NCBI GenBank assembly: GCA_914767715.1
Contig: OU612066.1
Location: forward strand, 2,921,001 to 2,981,000
Reading direction: 5' to 3'
DNA: 60,000 nt
Source: Membranipora membranacea
Taxonomy: Eukaryota; Bryozoa; Gymnolaemata; Cheilostomatida; Membraniporidae
The notes beneath the pieces are model-generated. The model saw only the letters and a program-made list of their open reading frames with translations. It had not been told where the DNA came from and did no database searches. Positions 56,888 through 60,000 of this stretch are shown piece by piece. Position 1 is the stretch's first letter, and every line of letters begins with the position of its first letter. A program made the position numbers and the translations under genes.

Positions 56888-56921
56888 GTAGGAAATAATT
56901 CCCTTTGCTCAAAGTAGCATA

Positions 56922-57490
56922 CAACCCTGGTACCACTAAATATGAATTCACTTGCAATTTGCCCTCACCGATAGGCAACATACTCTGCAATGAACATCCA
57001 AGGTATAAGCGCTGGATTTGCACCAAAGGGCAGTCAGTCATCAGCCCCTGAATCCCATTGACTACAATAAACTGGATTAAATTGGGAAGCTATGTTTAGT
57101 TTATAATCTCATAGAAACGTGTAATTTTTTTCTTTTGAAAGCAGTAAGAGTGTTTTCGTAGATGTTTCTGTAATTGAGTCGACTGTTGTGTTTTTGATTA
57201 AAACAAAAAGAAAGATAACAGCCTCAATTCTCAAAAGAAATACGTTTATACATTAAATATTTCCAATAATATATTTAATCAGAGAATATTATTACTTGAC
57301 CAATCATATTGGGTATGCACGTTACTGAAACAAAATGGTGGATAAAAGTTTGTAATTGAAATAATTTAAAATTTTCTAATTTAGTATTTACTTATAAAAT
57401 GCAAATTTAGAAGGAGTACATCATAAAATCTCATAAAAATATAACTTTTGTGGTTGTATGCTACTTTAAGTTTCATTTTTCTTGTGTTGT
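56922..57490. repeat. Dispersed repeat, copy 2 (partner at 36862-37400)
   Basis: It shares ordered blocks with the segment in intron 35, beginning cactaaatat and gcaacatactctgcaatgaa. Non-coding. Confidence 0.75.
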
Positions 57491-57507
57491 CAATGCAATC
57501 TAATCAG

Positions 57508-57611
57508 GGTTTGAGTGGTACCTTTACTGGCTTATACACTGCAGACAGAAGAAAAAGTTAGCCGCTGCTGTCAAACCTACTTTGAGAAAAAAAAAAGAAC
57601 AAACTTTGTAG
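57508..57611 (+). CDS. Possible alternative terminal exon of the RNF213-like gene
   Basis: Acceptor taatcag accepts the phase 1 end of exon 61. It gives an open stretch GFEWYLYWLIHCRQKKKLAA and more, then TAG at 57609-57611. An AATAAA lies at 57733-57738. If used, the product would stop before the RZ finger. The peptide resembles nothing I know, so this may be chance. Confidence 0.25.
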
Positions 57612-57855
57612 GGGGCAACCCCCCCCTGTCTGGTCATATCTACAGTACTTCCAGCATAATCACCACTAAATCCGTGCATGTAATGTGTGACACTCCTCAC
57701 GTGGTACTCATTATCATATTAAGATGGGTTTAAATAAAGGAACATATTTTGAAGAATTTAGTGGGGAGTTTGGTACAGTTGGAGATTGCAGAGTCGAACT
57801 CAAAATTCAGTCTACCCAAACCTATCAAGCCTGAGGCTAGAAAAACATGACAATT

Positions 57856-59710
57856 GTGTATGTATGTATGTACCTTTATTGTGTCAATGATGACAAATAG
57901 AATGTTTCCTGCTGATAAAAGATGTGAGCTGATAAAATATGATATGTATGGTAATAAGAAAATATAAAAGAAAAACTACTAAGACTGGTCTGTAGATAGC
58001 TTAGATGCCATAAAACACATGACAATTTAATTTATAATCTAGGATGCTGCTACATACACAACTTGCTAGAGATGAACCATAGCTGAGATTAGTATAAGAT
58101 ATGCTCATTGGCATCGTTCATTGAAGTGTTTAACACTACCGCTTGACCAAACCAGTCAATCTTGTGCTTGATCGACTTGTCTTAGGCTCCCAATTACAGG
58201 TACTTTACATTCTTCACCTTTGTCAACCTTTTCACCACCATGCCCTAGTCCTGGATTTTGTCTGAATCCAAGTACCACCAAACTTTTCCATCTCACTAGA
58301 ACACTTGCATCACTGAGATCTAGATCTAGCCAGCAGAGGTCAGCGTTGATTGTGTCATTCCACTGCTATTTTGGCTGTCTGTTTTTTCTTCTGTTGTTAT
58401 TTCTTCATTTTTAATGAGTTCCGCTGATTACGGATTACCATGAAGTCCCAGGATCTAACCTTGTCTGTGAGGGATCATAAAAGAGGACAGGCCTAATTCT
58501 GACAGTTCAGAGTTGGTCTTGTAGATTAGGACTTTGCGTTAGCATGCATCTTCCTGTCGCAGAGTACTCCACTTACCTGCTGCCATTCCTTCTGTGAGAA
58601 GTTCAACCTCATTATAACAACCTTATTCCTGGTAGATTAATCCAACACACTTCATCCTCTCTCTCCAAGCTTCCATTCTTCATCCAGATGTTCACAACTG
58701 CATCAGTATATTCATGAATGACCCCAGCAATCATATTCACAATGATGATAAAAAACAATGAACTCAAGGCAGATCCTTGTTGTATGCAATAGTTATGTTA
58801 TTATTGTTGAACGCTCTCTTGTAATATGCAAAGACAGACCATTACCTCAGTGATTGACATCCCTGTTTCAGAACCATGTTATTGATTTCGCTTGAAGTTA
58901 AACTACTGCTGCCACTCAGGAAAGTATGTGCTCTTTGAATTCTGTGTAACTCGAATATAACTAATTTATTTAATCTCATAAGTGTCCCATAAAGGAAAAA
59001 TAATTTGCTGAGCCTGATGTTCAACATGAGGGTATGACATTTACGGACTAGGTCATAATTTTCTATTTAGTAAGGCGTAACTACATCACTATGTAGGCTA
59101 GATGATTGATTTCATAATCTGATTTTGATGTTAGTTGATGCGAATTGTTTGCCCATTCTTTGACAATGCTGAGATTGCAGCCTCATTTTTTTAGTTTTAG
59201 CTATACATAATTCAATAACCACATGTTTGCCTGAGTGGCAGCAGTAGTTTTGAAGATCAATATTAGCATCACTTCTATCACTCGCTCTTAAAGTTTAGGG
59301 CAGTGGCTTAAAAATTCGCCACACGTAAGAAGGTTTTCTAGGCTTGAATATTGGCGTTATAGCACTTATCCACTCATGGGGTATGCCATTTCTGACTTAC
59401 CTTGCTCAGACACGGGTAAATATTCTTCATCCTCTCGAGCTGTGCTCAACTTCTATGGCTTCAAGATCTCCTGAACCGGGCCTTCAGTTGGTTATACAGT
59501 CGCAAGCTTCTCTTTGATATGTTCAGTATTCAAGAGAGTGTCGAACTAGTGCTTTCACCTATCCTTTACTGCCATCACTCAAGATATTTTTCCATTTCCA
59601 TCCTTCACAACAGAGTGCCTGTCTCTGTCCTTGGAAATCCGCTGTCTAGACAGTGAATCATCTTTGGCCATTTTCAGCCAATTCTTGGTAAAGGTACTCT
59701 TTTCTTGCAA
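57856..59710 (-). mobile_element. Decayed RTE-like LINE, minus strand
   Basis: On the - strand the order is: remnants upstream of the reverse transcriptase (near 59700-59440, KMAKDDSLSRQRISKD and GPVQEIL); a catalytic-domain motif QQGSALSSLFFIIIVN (about 58790-58740); the late motif GVLCDRKM (about 58570-58545); and a 3' end AATAAAGGTACATACATACA at 57882-57856. Several stops and frameshifts interrupt it. QGSALSPLLF and VLCDRK.P are typical of RTE-type LINE polymerases. An inactive fossil. Confidence 0.75.
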
Positions 59711-59798
59711 CTCAATGATTCTCTTTACATGTATTGTTGCAAGTCCTCAGTACAAGATATTCTACACTCTTTCCATGCCTGTTTCTGTTTCAAAGTGA

Positions 59799-60000
59799 TT
59801 TTCTGGGGTTCTGAGAACTGTCGACCAAGCCAAATACTTGGGAGTGGTAATTGACAATCATCTTTCTTTTAAGACACATATTGCCGAAACATGTAAAAAA
59901 GCCAACAGATCACTGTACATGTTGATGCTCTCATTAAAAAAGGCTAAAACTCGGACTAGAACTGTTGCGTACAAGACAATCTGTAGACCCATCCTAGAAT
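59799..60000 (+). mobile_element. LINE reverse-transcriptase fragment, plus strand (runs off the window)
   Basis: A frame open from about 59799 to the last base encodes KYLGVVIDNHLSFKTHI, then KKANRSLYMLMLSLKKAK and ICRPILE. This is the segment just after the catalytic core in Jockey/CR1/Rex-type LINE polymerases ('KYLGV.ID..L.W..HI...'). It stands on the opposite strand to the RTE-like remnant, so it is a different insertion. Confidence 0.85.

Overview
This window is animal nuclear DNA: AT-rich, with short GT-AG exons separated by introns full of transposon debris. It is almost entirely the middle of one very large gene on the + strand, an RNF213 (mysterin)-like AAA+ ATPase / E3 ubiquitin ligase. 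I joined 61 exons from base 1 to 56887 into one open frame of 10,093 nt (about 3,364 codons). Every splice junction keeps phase, and the summed length leaves remainder 1, matching the phase of the last donor. Both ends of the gene lie outside the window: no start codon is seen, and neither are the C-terminal RZ finger and tail. The host looks like an invertebrate metazoan, perhaps a marine deuterostome. That is a guess from intron density, transposon types and protein divergence; I cannot name a species.

Layout. 1-8573: N-terminal arm/stalk exons, with a 2.1-kb inverted repeat in intron 3. 8574-16414: two large introns around one exon, the first with a probable hAT-like element and a 254-bp tandem duplication, the second with an ISL2EU-like transposon (DDE transposase plus a convergent YqaJ-nuclease exon). 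16415-25308: exons leading to and including the first P-loop AAA unit (GVGKS) and its linker. 25529-32691: the AAA3-type unit (GETGCGKT, LFLDEANT, AACNPYR), including a tandemly duplicated 111-nt exon. 34644-38188: the AAA4-type unit (GKPGSSKS, VVVLDEVG, ISNW). 39874-49725: the later, non-catalytic AAA units. Inside these is a phase 2-2 exon encoding a complete RING-type zinc finger that is absent from human RNF213 at this place. 50475-56887: hinge/shell exons and the RING at the canonical position (53365-53568), followed by C-terminal exons. 56888-60000: dispersed repeats, a decayed RTE-like LINE on the - strand and the start of a + strand LINE reverse-transcriptase fragment.

Function. RNF213 proteins couple an AAA+ core to ubiquitin transfer and act in lipid-droplet biology and antimicrobial ubiquitylation in vertebrates. 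Here the P-loops and acidic Walker B residues of the two catalytic AAA units are intact, so the locus reads as a functional gene. The most unusual points are the second RING, the duplicated exon, a pair of back-to-back near-perfect palindromes in intron 58, and a 125-bp repeat whose recent copy sits in a perfect 16-bp target duplication.
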